The position numbers and the translations under genes are program-made. 64,000 nucleotides of DNA from Aliarcobacter sp. GTDB lineage: Bacteria > Campylobacterota > Campylobacteria > Campylobacterales > Arcobacteraceae. Shown here one piece after another: positions 9,427-16,760 of the stretch (positions are counted from its first letter, which is position 1; every line of letters begins with the position of its first letter). The notes beneath the pieces were generated by a model that had not been told where the DNA came from, ran no database searches, and saw only the letters and a program-made list of their open reading frames with translations. The stretch covers positions 12,909-76,908 of the forward strand of contig JAQVBE010000003.1 in NCBI GenBank assembly GCA_028690445.1, given 5' to 3'.

Positions 9427-9924
9427 ATGCTAGGAAAAACCCATATAATAAATTCCCTTGCTTTAGCATCAATACCATTAGCATTTGAAACAAAAGTAGA
9501 TACAGAATATATACTTATTTTATTACTTATTGGTTTAGGCTCAATACTTCCTGACATAGATGAACCATCTAGTATGATTGGTAGAAAAATGAAATTTTTA
9601 TCATATCCTATAAATATATTTTTTGGTCATAGAACTATCACACACAATTTAGTGCTTTTTGCTATTTCTGGTATATTTTGTTATTTAAATGATTATACAT
9701 TTTTACTAGCACTTAACATTGGAATCTTATTACATATTTTACAAGATTCTATTACATACCAAGGAATTACAAATGAATTATTTCCTTTTCAAAGACTTAA
9801 TTATAATTTTGTGCTATTACCTAGAATATTAAGATTTAAAGTTGGTGGTTTAACTGAATATCTTATTTTGATACTATCAGGAATATTTTTGTTAATAGTT
9901 TTATTTATTCAATTAGGAATATAA
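9427..9924 (+). CDS. YdjM/DUF457-type inner-membrane metal-dependent hydrolase
   Basis: A 165-residue membrane protein with the family motifs. It has an N-terminal KTH, then GSILPDIDEPSSMIGR near residues 38-53, FFGHRTITHN near 66-75 and LLHILQDSIT near 102-111; the His/Asp residues are the presumed metal ligands. About four or five hydrophobic segments flank them. Members of this family include the LexA-regulated E. coli YdjM; their substrate is not known. It lies 30 bp after the RHH gene and 3 bp before the WGR gene, suggesting an operon. Confidence 0.8.
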   Translation: MLGKTHIINSLALASIPLAFETKVDTEYILILLLIGLGSILPDIDEPSSMIGRKMKFLSYPINIFFGHRTITHNLVLFAISGIFCYLNDYTFLLALNIGILLHILQDSITYQGITNELFPFQRLNYNFVLLPRILRFKVGGLTEYLILILSGIFLLIVLFIQLGI

Positions 9925-9927
9925 ATT

Positions 9928-10170
9928 ATGTTAATTATTCTTACTAGAATTGTAAATAATTGCGAAAGATATTATAGATTGATGCTGGTTAATAATTTGT
10001 TTGGCGAATGTATAGTTGAAAGGATATTTGGAAGTTCAAATAAATTATCACCAACAGGAAGAAAAAAAAATATATTTATTTGTAAAAAGGATGCTGACAT
10101 ATATGTTGAAAAAATGATAGTAAAAAAGATTAAAAAAGGCTATAAAATATTAGCTAAAAAAGGAAATTAA
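9928..10170 (+). CDS. Small WGR-domain protein
   Basis: An 80-residue protein whose entire length resembles a WGR domain. It has a strand, then ERYYRLMLV (consensus KFYxIql), ERIFGSSNKLSPTGR in place of the WGRIGtxG turn, a Phe-containing strand, and a C-terminal helix ending KIKKGYK, which is the typical end of the fold. WGR domains occur in PARPs and in bacterial proteins that bind nucleic acids. The Trp of the name motif is replaced by Glu-Arg. It is co-directional with the hydrolase before it. Confidence 0.65.
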   Translation: MLIILTRIVNNCERYYRLMLVNNLFGECIVERIFGSSNKLSPTGRKKNIFICKKDADIYVEKMIVKKIKKGYKILAKKGN

Positions 10171-10184
10171 ATAAAGTATATTAT

Positions 10185-10214
10185 TTGACAATAAGAATTA
10201 TAATTTATTATACT
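10185..10214 (+). promoter_or_regulatory. Promoter P1 upstream of the toxin-antitoxin pair
   Basis: TTGACA at 10185-10190 and TATACT at 10209-10214 are separated by 18 bp. This is the farther of two tandem promoter matches upstream of the antitoxin. Confidence 0.5.
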
Positions 10215-10242
10215 AAATTCAATTTTATTAAACTAATAATTA

Positions 10243-10271
10243 TTGACAAAAAATACCTATTTATATATAAT
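10243..10271 (+). promoter_or_regulatory. Promoter P2 of the toxin-antitoxin pair
   Basis: A perfect TTGACA (10243-10248), a 17-bp spacer and a perfect TATAAT (10266-10271) lie 42 bp before the antitoxin ATG. This is the closest sigma-70 consensus match found in the window and suggests strong transcription, probably repressed by the antitoxin. Confidence 0.8.
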
Positions 10272-10312
10272 AATATTTAGTTTATATAAATATAAATTTT
10301 AAGGAGTTTTCT

Positions 10313-10567
10313 ATGTTAAGTATAGGAATTGGAGAAATTCAAAAAAACACTTCTATTTTTACAAATATGACTGAAGCGATACAAATAGTAGATAAAAGAA
10401 AAAAACAAATTTTAGCAATGGTTTATCCAGTAAAACAACAGTCCATAGTTAATAACCTTGCAGGGAAATATAAAAATAGAATCACAAATAGTGACCTATC
10501 TATGAATGAAATCAAAGAAATTGCTATGATAGATGCTATGAGGGAAAAATATGGTTTATCTTCTTGA
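10313..10567 (+). CDS. Antitoxin of a PIN toxin pair (Phd/YefM-like)
   Basis: An 84-residue protein starting MLSIGIGEIQKNTSIF. The N-terminal IQKN-type strand-helix followed by KRKKQILAMVYP resembles the Phd/YefM fold (xxIGxxexrknls plus xxxikkrgkpvavlvp). The C-terminal half would wrap the toxin. A strong AAGGAG ribosome site precedes ATG. It overlaps the toxin ORF by 17 bp, which is typical of type II pairs. It probably also binds its own promoter. Confidence 0.8.
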   Translation: MLSIGIGEIQKNTSIFTNMTEAIQIVDKRKKQILAMVYPVKQQSIVNNLAGKYKNRITNSDLSMNEIKEIAMIDAMREKYGLSS

Positions 10568-10928
10568 TACAAATATTATTATAAGATTTTTAGTTGGAGA
10601 AAATGAAAAATTTTTAGAGCAGAGTACTGAATATTTTAATCAAATTGAAACAGGTGCATTAGAAGTTGAAATTCTAAGTGAAGTTTTAATGGAAGCTTTT
10701 TTTGTTCTTACTAAGTTTTACAAACTACCTAAAAATGAAGTAATATCTGATCTTAAAACTATAATATCTCTTGAAGGAGTAGTAAATAAAAATAAAATAA
10801 TACTATTTGAAGCTCTTAATATCATTGAAAATAAAAATATTGATTTTGTAGATGCTTTAATATGTGCTAAATGTAAATTACAAAATTATAATAAATTAAG
10901 TTTCGATAGTGATTTAAAAAATTGTTAA
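10551..10928 (+). CDS. PIN-domain ribonuclease toxin
   Basis: A 125-residue complete PIN domain. The first acidic residue is in YLLDTNIIIRFLVG (Asp6). A conserved Glu follows near residue 43, the third acidic motif is DFVDALICAK near residue 103, and the last is LSFDSDLKNC at the C-terminus. All the metal-binding acids expected of VapC-type RNases are present. It starts inside the antitoxin gene. As a plus-strand stabilisation module at the edge of a minus-strand island it probably helps retain the element. Confidence 0.9.
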   Translation: MVYLLDTNIIIRFLVGENEKFLEQSTEYFNQIETGALEVEILSEVLMEAFFVLTKFYKLPKNEVISDLKTIISLEGVVNKNKIILFEALNIIENKNIDFVDALICAKCKLQNYNKLSFDSDLKNC

Positions 10929-11066
10929 TGTAGATATTGATAGTTTTATATCAACGAATAAATCATTTTTATATTAATAGCTAAAAGTATTAAAGAGAAT
11001 AATTTTCATTAAATTTTTCCAAATCTTTTTGGCATAAAACAAGACTTGAAAAAACCCAAAAAGGGA

Positions 11067-11089
11067 AAATCTCTCTAGGAGATTTTTTT
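11067..11089. terminator. Bidirectional intrinsic terminator between convergent genes
   Basis: AAATCTC, a loop and GAGATTT are followed by a T-run on the plus strand and preceded by an A-run. It serves the PIN toxin from the left and the 441-residue gene from the right. Confidence 0.75.
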
Positions 11090-11093
11090 CTTT

Positions 11094-12419
11094 TTAAAAC
11101 AAAGAGCCATTCATAAAACAATTTAATTGTTCATCAGAATAGCATGTTTTAGAAACATTATTTAATGTTGATTTAAATGAATCTAATTTTTTAGATTCAC
11201 TATCCAAATTAGTACTTAGATAATCATACATTTTTTCAAACACTTCAACCCCTTTAACATCAAATATAAATGTATAATCTTCTCTTGAAGACTTCAAATC
11301 TATTTTTCTATTAAGTTGTTTTCTATATTCATTTAATTGCGATATACTTAAATATAAATAATTTAAATCATATCCATAGCTTACACTATAACAATCATCA
11401 CATGGACCACTTCCTCCTCCATGATGTCCCGTATAATTACCAAATTTTTTAATATACGAAACTATATTTTTTCTAAAATCAACTGCATCTTTTGCATTAT
11501 CAATATAAGAATAAAACTCTTTTTCATCTTTAATAAATCTTTTTGAAAAATCTAATAAAGAATCTTTTATTATTTCATCATCAGTTAATGGCTCTCTATA
11601 TGGAACATTCAATTTTTCTCGCAACCAACAACAAAACTCTTCATTATATAAATCATAAAACTTTGTTTTTTCATCATATAATTCTATTTTCAATTTAGCA
11701 CTATAGTATGAAGAATAAAATCGCTTCTTTGTTTTACCTTTTTTTGTGATTAGCCAAAACTTATCATTAGAACAATCTGCATATTTATCTTCTACATATG
11801 TAGATAATCCAAAACACATTCTTAATTGACTGTATAAGCGACTTAACATTTCTCTATCACTTATAGGCTCTAATGTAAAATATTCATCATACTCAAAATT
11901 AAAAAAGTCATATTCTTTTTCTGGATTCTTAAAATAAAGAGTAATGCATTCTTTTACAAATATTATCATCTCTTCATCATTATTAGGAATATCTTTTAAG
12001 TAATCATCAAAGTCAAAAAAATAGTAATCACTTACACAATCCCAAAAACTTAAATATTTACTTGATATTCTTTTGTTTTCTTTTTCTATTTTAGTTTCAA
12101 CAAAAAGAGACAATTGGACAGAATCAGTTTTATCAAAATTGATTAACTTATCAATATATTTCAAAACATTATCTGCAAAATTCTCTTTTTGATTTTTTCT
12201 AATTTTTGTACAAAGCCAAGCTTCATATTGAATGAAATTTGCTTTGTCTTTAACTTTATTTTTGCAAATAAATAAATCATAAATTTCATTTTCTTCTACT
12301 TCAACAACATCAAAATGTTTTTTTAATGCATCAAAGCTTGAAATTTTAGGCTTTTTACTTTTTGAAGGCTTTTCTTCAAAATCTTCATCATAAAAATCAT
12401 CTTCTTCTAAGCAACACAT
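11094..12419 (-). CDS. Hypothetical 441-residue protein with central CxxC motif
   Basis: An acidic, Tyr/Phe-rich cytoplasmic protein that I do not recognise. It starts MCCLEEDDFYDEDFEEK, has a Lys/Ser linker, and carries a Gly/His/Cys patch HHGGGSGPCDDCYSVSYG near residue 345, which may bind metal. It ends CFMNGSLF, and the same kind of ending (FVNGTLF) occurs on the 883-residue protein at 16761-19412. It starts 9 bp after the methyltransferase gene and is probably cotranscribed with it. Confidence 0.8.
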   Translation of the reverse strand: MCCLEEDDFYDEDFEEKPSKSKKPKISSFDALKKHFDVVEVEENEIYDLFICKNKVKDKANFIQYEAWLCTKIRKNQKENFADNVLKYIDKLINFDKTDSVQLSLFVETKIEKENKRISSKYLSFWDCVSDYYFFDFDDYLKDIPNNDEEMIIFVKECITLYFKNPEKEYDFFNFEYDEYFTLEPISDREMLSRLYSQLRMCFGLSTYVEDKYADCSNDKFWLITKKGKTKKRFYSSYYSAKLKIELYDEKTKFYDLYNEEFCCWLREKLNVPYREPLTDDEIIKDSLLDFSKRFIKDEKEFYSYIDNAKDAVDFRKNIVSYIKKFGNYTGHHGGGSGPCDDCYSVSYGYDLNYLYLSISQLNEYRKQLNRKIDLKSSREDYTFIFDVKGVEVFEKMYDYLSTNLDSESKKLDSFKSTLNNVSKTCYSDEQLNCFMNGSLF

Positions 12420-12428
12420 TTATTACAC

Positions 12429-13319
12429 CTAATTATTAATAGACCAAATGCCTCTTTGTACATTTGTAAAATGTTTTTGAAGCAATTGTCTGATTTTAGC
12501 TTTCCAATTTGCATTATTATTAATCAAATTAGCAGCAACTTTTTCAACTTCTTTATAAATAGTTTCTAAATCTGCTTTTTGTAGCTTCATCATTACTATT
12601 CTTATTACATTTCTCCAAGTTGTAGCGACTCTACTTTGTAGTTCACTTGCAATATCAAAAGATACTGCAAAAAGAGATTGTTGTTTTTTCTTCCAGATGA
12701 GCAGATACTCATGCATACACGGGATAAAACTTCCACTATATGTACGGCTGTCAGACAGACACTTGTGTTGTAGTTTCACTACTACACTTAACAGTTCATC
12801 TTTTGGCATCATAGAAATAAAATCAGCTTGATAGCTTCGGAAATTTCCCTTACCCAAGCTTCCACCTCTTTGATCTCCTATAAGAGTGCAATAAATTCCG
12901 TTCTCTATTGTTGCCTCGCGTTGGTTCATTAACATAACCTGAGACTTTGAGATAAACTCTTCGGGGCTTTCGCAATGTGAAGTATCCCCAGAGATAATTT
13001 CATTTCCATATACACTTCCGCTATATTGTATCATTGAGTGATAAGGTGGATGAGTAAAGCATATGTCAGCAGGTCTAGGCAATTGAGTCAAAATCGAATC
13101 TTTTGTAAAATCTTGACCTTTGTATAAGTCAAGCCCTACATACTCTATTCCCATTTCTTTACAAACATCTCTACTAGTTCCACTACCCTCACACGCATCA
13201 ACAAACAACTTTGGATTAAAGTGTTCAACTAATTCTTTTATAACATAACCTGAAGTATTACCTCTCCAGTTACTATTTCCATAATTTCCTCTTTCTGGAA
13301 AACTCATTACGCTTTTCAT
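12429..13319 (-). CDS. Orphan adenine/cytosine-N4 DNA methyltransferase
   Basis: A 296-residue protein with a SAM-binding region (LFVDACEGSGTSRDVC near residues 38-53). The catalytic motif appears as FTHPPYHS near residue 88, a THPPY variant of DPPY. The C-terminal part NANWKAKIRQLLQKHF...RGIWSI resembles a winged-helix DNA-binding module. No restriction endonuclease is adjacent, so it is an orphan, a common anti-restriction or regulatory enzyme on mobile elements. The gene is visibly less AT-rich than its neighbours, which suggests a separate origin. Target sequence is unknown. Confidence 0.82.
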   Translation of the reverse strand: MKSVMSFPERGNYGNSNWRGNTSGYVIKELVEHFNPKLFVDACEGSGTSRDVCKEMGIEYVGLDLYKGQDFTKDSILTQLPRPADICFTHPPYHSMIQYSGSVYGNEIISGDTSHCESPEEFISKSQVMLMNQREATIENGIYCTLIGDQRGGSLGKGNFRSYQADFISMMPKDELLSVVVKLQHKCLSDSRTYSGSFIPCMHEYLLIWKKKQQSLFAVSFDIASELQSRVATTWRNVIRIVMMKLQKADLETIYKEVEKVAANLINNNANWKAKIRQLLQKHFTNVQRGIWSINN

Positions 13320-13336
13320 TATTTATTACCTTTTAA

Positions 13337-13361
13337 AAAGAGCAAAACAAATCTGCTCTTT
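13337..13361 (-). terminator. Terminator-like hairpin just 5' of the methyltransferase
   Basis: On the minus strand AAAGAGCA pairs with TGCTCTTT and is followed by TT, ending only 17 bp before the ATG at 13319. A simple hairpin without the GTTG element, it occupies the same place as the multi-hairpin leaders farther on. Confidence 0.6.
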
Positions 13362-13398
13362 GATTTTTTAAATTTAATAGTTTTAATTCATTATAAAA

Positions 13399-13905
13399 TC
13401 AAAATGAAGTCAATAAAGTATTTTTTGAATTTAAAAATTCCTCTTCAATTTCATAGTCATATTCTAGTGACGATGACTTCAAATTCAATTCTTGAACCAT
13501 TTGCTTTGCAGTAATTCTTGTTAAATTACTCTCTACAATTAATTTATTGGAGTTTTCATCAATTGAAAAAACGCAAAAATTTGTAGGAATTATTTTAGGC
13601 CATTTACTAGCATCTAATCTTTCTTTAGAAATATCATATGTTGCAAATTCTAGGTCAGTTTCTAAAAGTACCACATCTCCATCTGGTTCAAGAATTACAG
13701 GACAAAAATATCCATCAAAATCTTTTGGTTTATAATCTATGTCATAAATTAATACATTTTCAAAGCTTTTTTCAAAATTACTTGCTATTAATCTTATGTC
13801 ATCAGATAGATCATGTTTTGTTATATTGTTTAATCTTCTCTCAAAGAATAAAATTTTTTTATCCTCATGAACTGAGATTATTCTTTTTGCTATATTAATA
13901 TTCAT
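13399..13905 (-). CDS. Hypothetical protein
   Basis: A 168-residue protein from ATG at 13905, which has AAAGGA six bases upstream; a TTG six bases earlier is an alternative. It contains mixed strands and helices (KKILFFERRLNNITKHDL; DGDVVLLETDLEFATYDIS) without membrane segments. It lies 10 bp downstream of the next gene and they are probably cotranscribed. No family recognised. Confidence 0.75.
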   Translation of the reverse strand: MNINIAKRIISVHEDKKILFFERRLNNITKHDLSDDIRLIASNFEKSFENVLIYDIDYKPKDFDGYFCPVILEPDGDVVLLETDLEFATYDISKERLDASKWPKIIPTNFCVFSIDENSNKLIVESNLTRITAKQMVQELNLKSSSLEYDYEIEEEFLNSKNTLLTSF

Positions 13906-13915
13906 ATGCAATCCT

Positions 13916-14791
13916 TTACATAACTGATATTGTTACTTTAAAATTTTCATTATAATCGTACCAACTGCTAGAACCAAAATAATTTTCCCATTCAGCTATA
14001 TTTAACTCATCAATATTCTTATCTAAGATTGATTCATTTATATAGTGATTGACAGCATCATCATTACAATATTTTTTACATTCATCTTTGAAAAGTTTTT
14101 CAGCTTCATCTTTAGATAAAAAATTTCTATTTTGTTCTATCTCATTATTTGAAATTGTTGTAACAGAATAAAAAATATTGCTTGAAATCTCTAAAAGAGT
14201 TTGGTAAATTTTTCGTAATGCTTGGATATTAGGATTTTCTTTTGAAATTTTTATATTTATATTTTCAAATGAAAAGTCTATTATTGTATAGATACAATCT
14301 CTTAGAAAATTTGCATTATCATGAGATATAGGGATATTTTCTCCATTGTTATATAATCCAGATTCATCCACTTCATATAATCTATATTTAAAGGCAGAAA
14401 GAATTTCTTTTATAGATTCTATTCCATCAAAATTTTCATCATCTTTTGTTATGCAGTCACTGTCATATAAAGTACCCTCTTCAAGTGTATTATTGCTATT
14501 TAAATCTATGATTTCATCAAATGAAGCAACTATACATCTACTATCTGTTTCTCTATATGTAGCACCTTCAAAAATTGTTATCCAAAAAGATTTTTCAACT
14601 TGTGAATGTTCAATTTTAATTGAAAGTAAATAGTTTGTAAAACATTCATAATTTTCAGCATTTTTTCCATAATATAAATATTCTGAAGCTCTCACATCAA
14701 TAATTTTCATATCAATTGGGATATTTAATCCTGAAGGAATGATTCCAAATTTCTCTAAAATATTTAATTTTTCGTTTGATAAAGTTATCAT
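13916..14791 (-). CDS. Hypothetical protein with leader RNA
   Basis: A 291-residue acidic cytoplasmic protein. It is rich in Asn, Glu and Ser and has no recognisable motif. A middle segment CIVASFDEIIDLNSNNTLEEG gives way to a mostly helical C-terminal half (QALRKIYQTLLEISSNIFY; KDEAEKLFKDECKKYC). ATG is preceded by AAAGGAG. The multi-hairpin leader lies 20 bp upstream. It probably heads a two-gene unit with the 168-residue gene downstream. Function unknown. Confidence 0.78.
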   Translation of the reverse strand: MITLSNEKLNILEKFGIIPSGLNIPIDMKIIDVRASEYLYYGKNAENYECFTNYLLSIKIEHSQVEKSFWITIFEGATYRETDSRCIVASFDEIIDLNSNNTLEEGTLYDSDCITKDDENFDGIESIKEILSAFKYRLYEVDESGLYNNGENIPISHDNANFLRDCIYTIIDFSFENINIKISKENPNIQALRKIYQTLLEISSNIFYSVTTISNNEIEQNRNFLSKDEAEKLFKDECKKYCNDDAVNHYINESILDKNIDELNIAEWENYFGSSSWYDYNENFKVTISVM

Positions 14792-14811
14792 AATATCTCC
14801 TTTAAAGATTT

Positions 14812-14887
14812 AAAAAAGAATACACCTACCCATAAGGATAGTGACTTTCGTGTATCCTTTACAGGTAAGCTCAAAATGAGCAACAAT
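14812..14887 (-). promoter_or_regulatory. Structured leader L1 (repeated family)
   Basis: The minus strand has GTTG followed by the hairpin GCTC-atttt-GAGC. Then comes ACCTGTAAAGGATA, then a stem GGATACAC/GTGTATTC enclosing CTATCC-ttat-GGGTAG and followed by six T. The middle segment is complementary to the inner hairpin. It ends about 20 bp before the ATG at 14791. It is related in sequence to L12. Confidence 0.75.
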
Positions 14888-14913
14888 TTTGTGTTTTTTG
14901 TAAGTTTTATATT

Positions 14914-15876
14914 TTAACAATCATAAATATGCAATGTGTCATATTTATCTACTTTTGCTTCTTTTATAGCATCAATAAGTTTATTAACTTCATTATAAAA
15001 CTTTGGATGTAGATTTGATTTTAAATAAATTGACAATTCACTGTAATTTATCTCTACTTCTAAAATAATTTCAATTGATGAATAATCTTCAGTAGTTCTA
15101 CTATCTTGAGTTAATATTAATTCATTTAATTTACTTAAATCGGTATTTGCATAAATGTTGTGAAGCTGTTGAAGATTACTGAGTAATTCGATTGGAACAC
15201 CATATTCTATTGTAGTTCTATGATTGTATTTTTTCTGTTTTTTATTTTGTTCTATATTGCTATTTAAAACATTTAATGTTGTAAAGAAGTTTTCACAAAG
15301 TTCATCTATTTTATTTTTTAGACTTTTATGACTGTAGTCTTGATATTCTTCATCCAATTGCCAATTTGGTAGAAATTCACCTACATCAACAAATTCTGAA
15401 TATGTAGGAACAATATAATTATCATAATCACAAAAGATAGTTTGTAAAATATCATCTTTTACAATTAAAACTTCATCAAATATTTTATAAATATTTTCAT
15501 AATTATTTGCATTTTCATTAAAAACTGAACATCCATCACATAAAGAAACGCTATCATTTAATGAATCTTCATAAAGTTCATCATCAGGCATTAAAATAGT
15601 GTTGCAACAAGAACAAATATCTACATCTTCAATATTGATGTTATTATGAATTAAAATAAATTCATTTTTATCTAAATGCTTGTTGTCATAAATAAATAAT
15701 GCTGTTTTACCTTCAATCTTTTTAATTGCTTTTTGAAGAATTTTATCTTCCATTTCAACAATATCAAGACCTAAAGGTTTTAATTCATTTTTAACAATTT
15801 CAATTGCTTCTTTTAAGAAAAATGATTTTTCTTTTAAAAATTCAATATTATTAAGTAATGTAGTATTTATTATCAT
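14914..15876 (-). CDS. Hypothetical protein with zinc-ribbon-like CxxC pairs
   Basis: A 320-residue protein; I start it at ATG 15876, which has AAAGGAT upstream, because the longer ORF runs into the leader hairpin. Near residues 85-120 it has DICSCCNTI and SLCDGCSVF, two Cys pairs spaced like a zinc ribbon. The C-terminal half contains SSIEIILEVEINYSEL and a Lys-rich end. No known domain beyond the Cys pairs is recognised. It stands alone between two leaders. Confidence 0.78.
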   Translation of the reverse strand: MIINTTLLNNIEFLKEKSFFLKEAIEIVKNELKPLGLDIVEMEDKILQKAIKKIEGKTALFIYDNKHLDKNEFILIHNNINIEDVDICSCCNTILMPDDELYEDSLNDSVSLCDGCSVFNENANNYENIYKIFDEVLIVKDDILQTIFCDYDNYIVPTYSEFVDVGEFLPNWQLDEEYQDYSHKSLKNKIDELCENFFTTLNVLNSNIEQNKKQKKYNHRTTIEYGVPIELLSNLQQLHNIYANTDLSKLNELILTQDSRTTEDYSSIEIILEVEINYSELSIYLKSNLHPKFYNEVNKLIDAIKEAKVDKYDTLHIYDC

Positions 15877-15886
15877 TTTATATCCT

Positions 15887-15958
15887 TTTTGACATACCAA
15901 TCCTCAAAGAGGATTAGTTAAAACCCTCTTTGGGTATGGTTAGCCTATAAAGGCAACT
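15887..15958 (-). promoter_or_regulatory. Structured leader L2
   Basis: The minus strand has GTTG, hairpin GCC-tttata-GGC, TAA, then ACCC-aaaga-GGGT, then AATCC-tctttg-GGATT, with CATACC/GGTATG closing the last two. CAAAGAGG in hairpin 2 is complementary to CCTCTTTG in hairpin 3. It precedes ATG 15876 by about 11 bp. Confidence 0.78.
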
Positions 15959-15975
15959 AAATATTTTTTTGTTTA

Positions 15976-16644
15976 TTAATAAGCATTTTCACTCATAAGA
16001 TATGAACCTATACATTCACCATTCATACATCTTGTTCTTTCAATTTCACCTTTTCTACGACTTATTCGTATAAAGTTATATTTTGCATCAGAGTGTAATT
16101 CAGTAATAGATTTTATGTGATTTTTATTCCAGTCAATAAGAATATTTAGTGCTGTTTCACAATCCTCTTTGTTACCATTTGCAAAAGAGATAGGACGAAG
16201 ATATTCTTTTATTTTAAACATCTCCATATAATCTTTAGGAGTTGTATTTTTATCATCCTGTAATATTTGCCAAGCTCTTTTAGTATATGCACCAAAAGAA
16301 TCACAAGTATTTAAATAATCTTCAGATGATAGTTCACTTCCACCATTTTCAAAAACATAGTTATAAATAGCAGAATCACTCCATGCAAGGGCAATAACAC
16401 TATAGCTTTCATCAAATTCATTTTGAATGATATGAGGTTGATAAGAAAGAGATAATCTAAAATATTTATCTGTTTGCTTCATCACACCTTTTTCAATCAA
16501 GTTTTTCATTTGTTCAAGTAAAACATCAATTTCCATTGTAGGTATATGTGAGTAATCAATCTTAATAAGTTTTATATCTTCAGATCTAATGCTTTTTGTT
16601 TGTTCTTGCTCTAAAAAATCAAGCAGATTAAGTTGTGTTATCAT
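15976..16644 (-). CDS. Hypothetical protein with N-terminal clamp-binding-like motif
   Basis: A 222-residue protein starting MITQLNLLDFLEQE. QLNLLDF at residues 4-10 fits the beta-sliding-clamp binding consensus QLxLF in a loose form, which would suit a protein acting at replication forks, but it may be coincidental. The rest contains LALAWSDSAIYNYV-like hydrophobic stretches and a C-terminal NFIRISRRKGEIERTRCMNGEC with two Cys. The domain is not recognised. ATG has AAGGAATT upstream. Confidence 0.75.
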   Translation of the reverse strand: MITQLNLLDFLEQEQTKSIRSEDIKLIKIDYSHIPTMEIDVLLEQMKNLIEKGVMKQTDKYFRLSLSYQPHIIQNEFDESYSVIALAWSDSAIYNYVFENGGSELSSEDYLNTCDSFGAYTKRAWQILQDDKNTTPKDYMEMFKIKEYLRPISFANGNKEDCETALNILIDWNKNHIKSITELHSDAKYNFIRISRRKGEIERTRCMNGECIGSYLMSENAY

Positions 16645-16664
16645 TTTAATTCCTTAAAATTATT

Positions 16665-16742
16665 TCCTAGTACTAGACTAGCTTTAGAAAATATTAAAAC
16701 CTTTAAAAAGCACATAAATTTAGCTTCTCTAAAGGCAAAACA
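16665..16742 (-). promoter_or_regulatory. Degenerate structured leader L3
   Basis: The minus strand begins TTTTGCCTTTAGAGAAGCTAA, resembling the first hairpin of the family. CTTTAGA here is complementary to TCTAAAG downstream, and CTAG-tctagta-CTAG follows. Pairing is weaker than in the other copies. Confidence 0.45.
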
Positions 16743-16760
16743 AAAATCAAAATATATATT

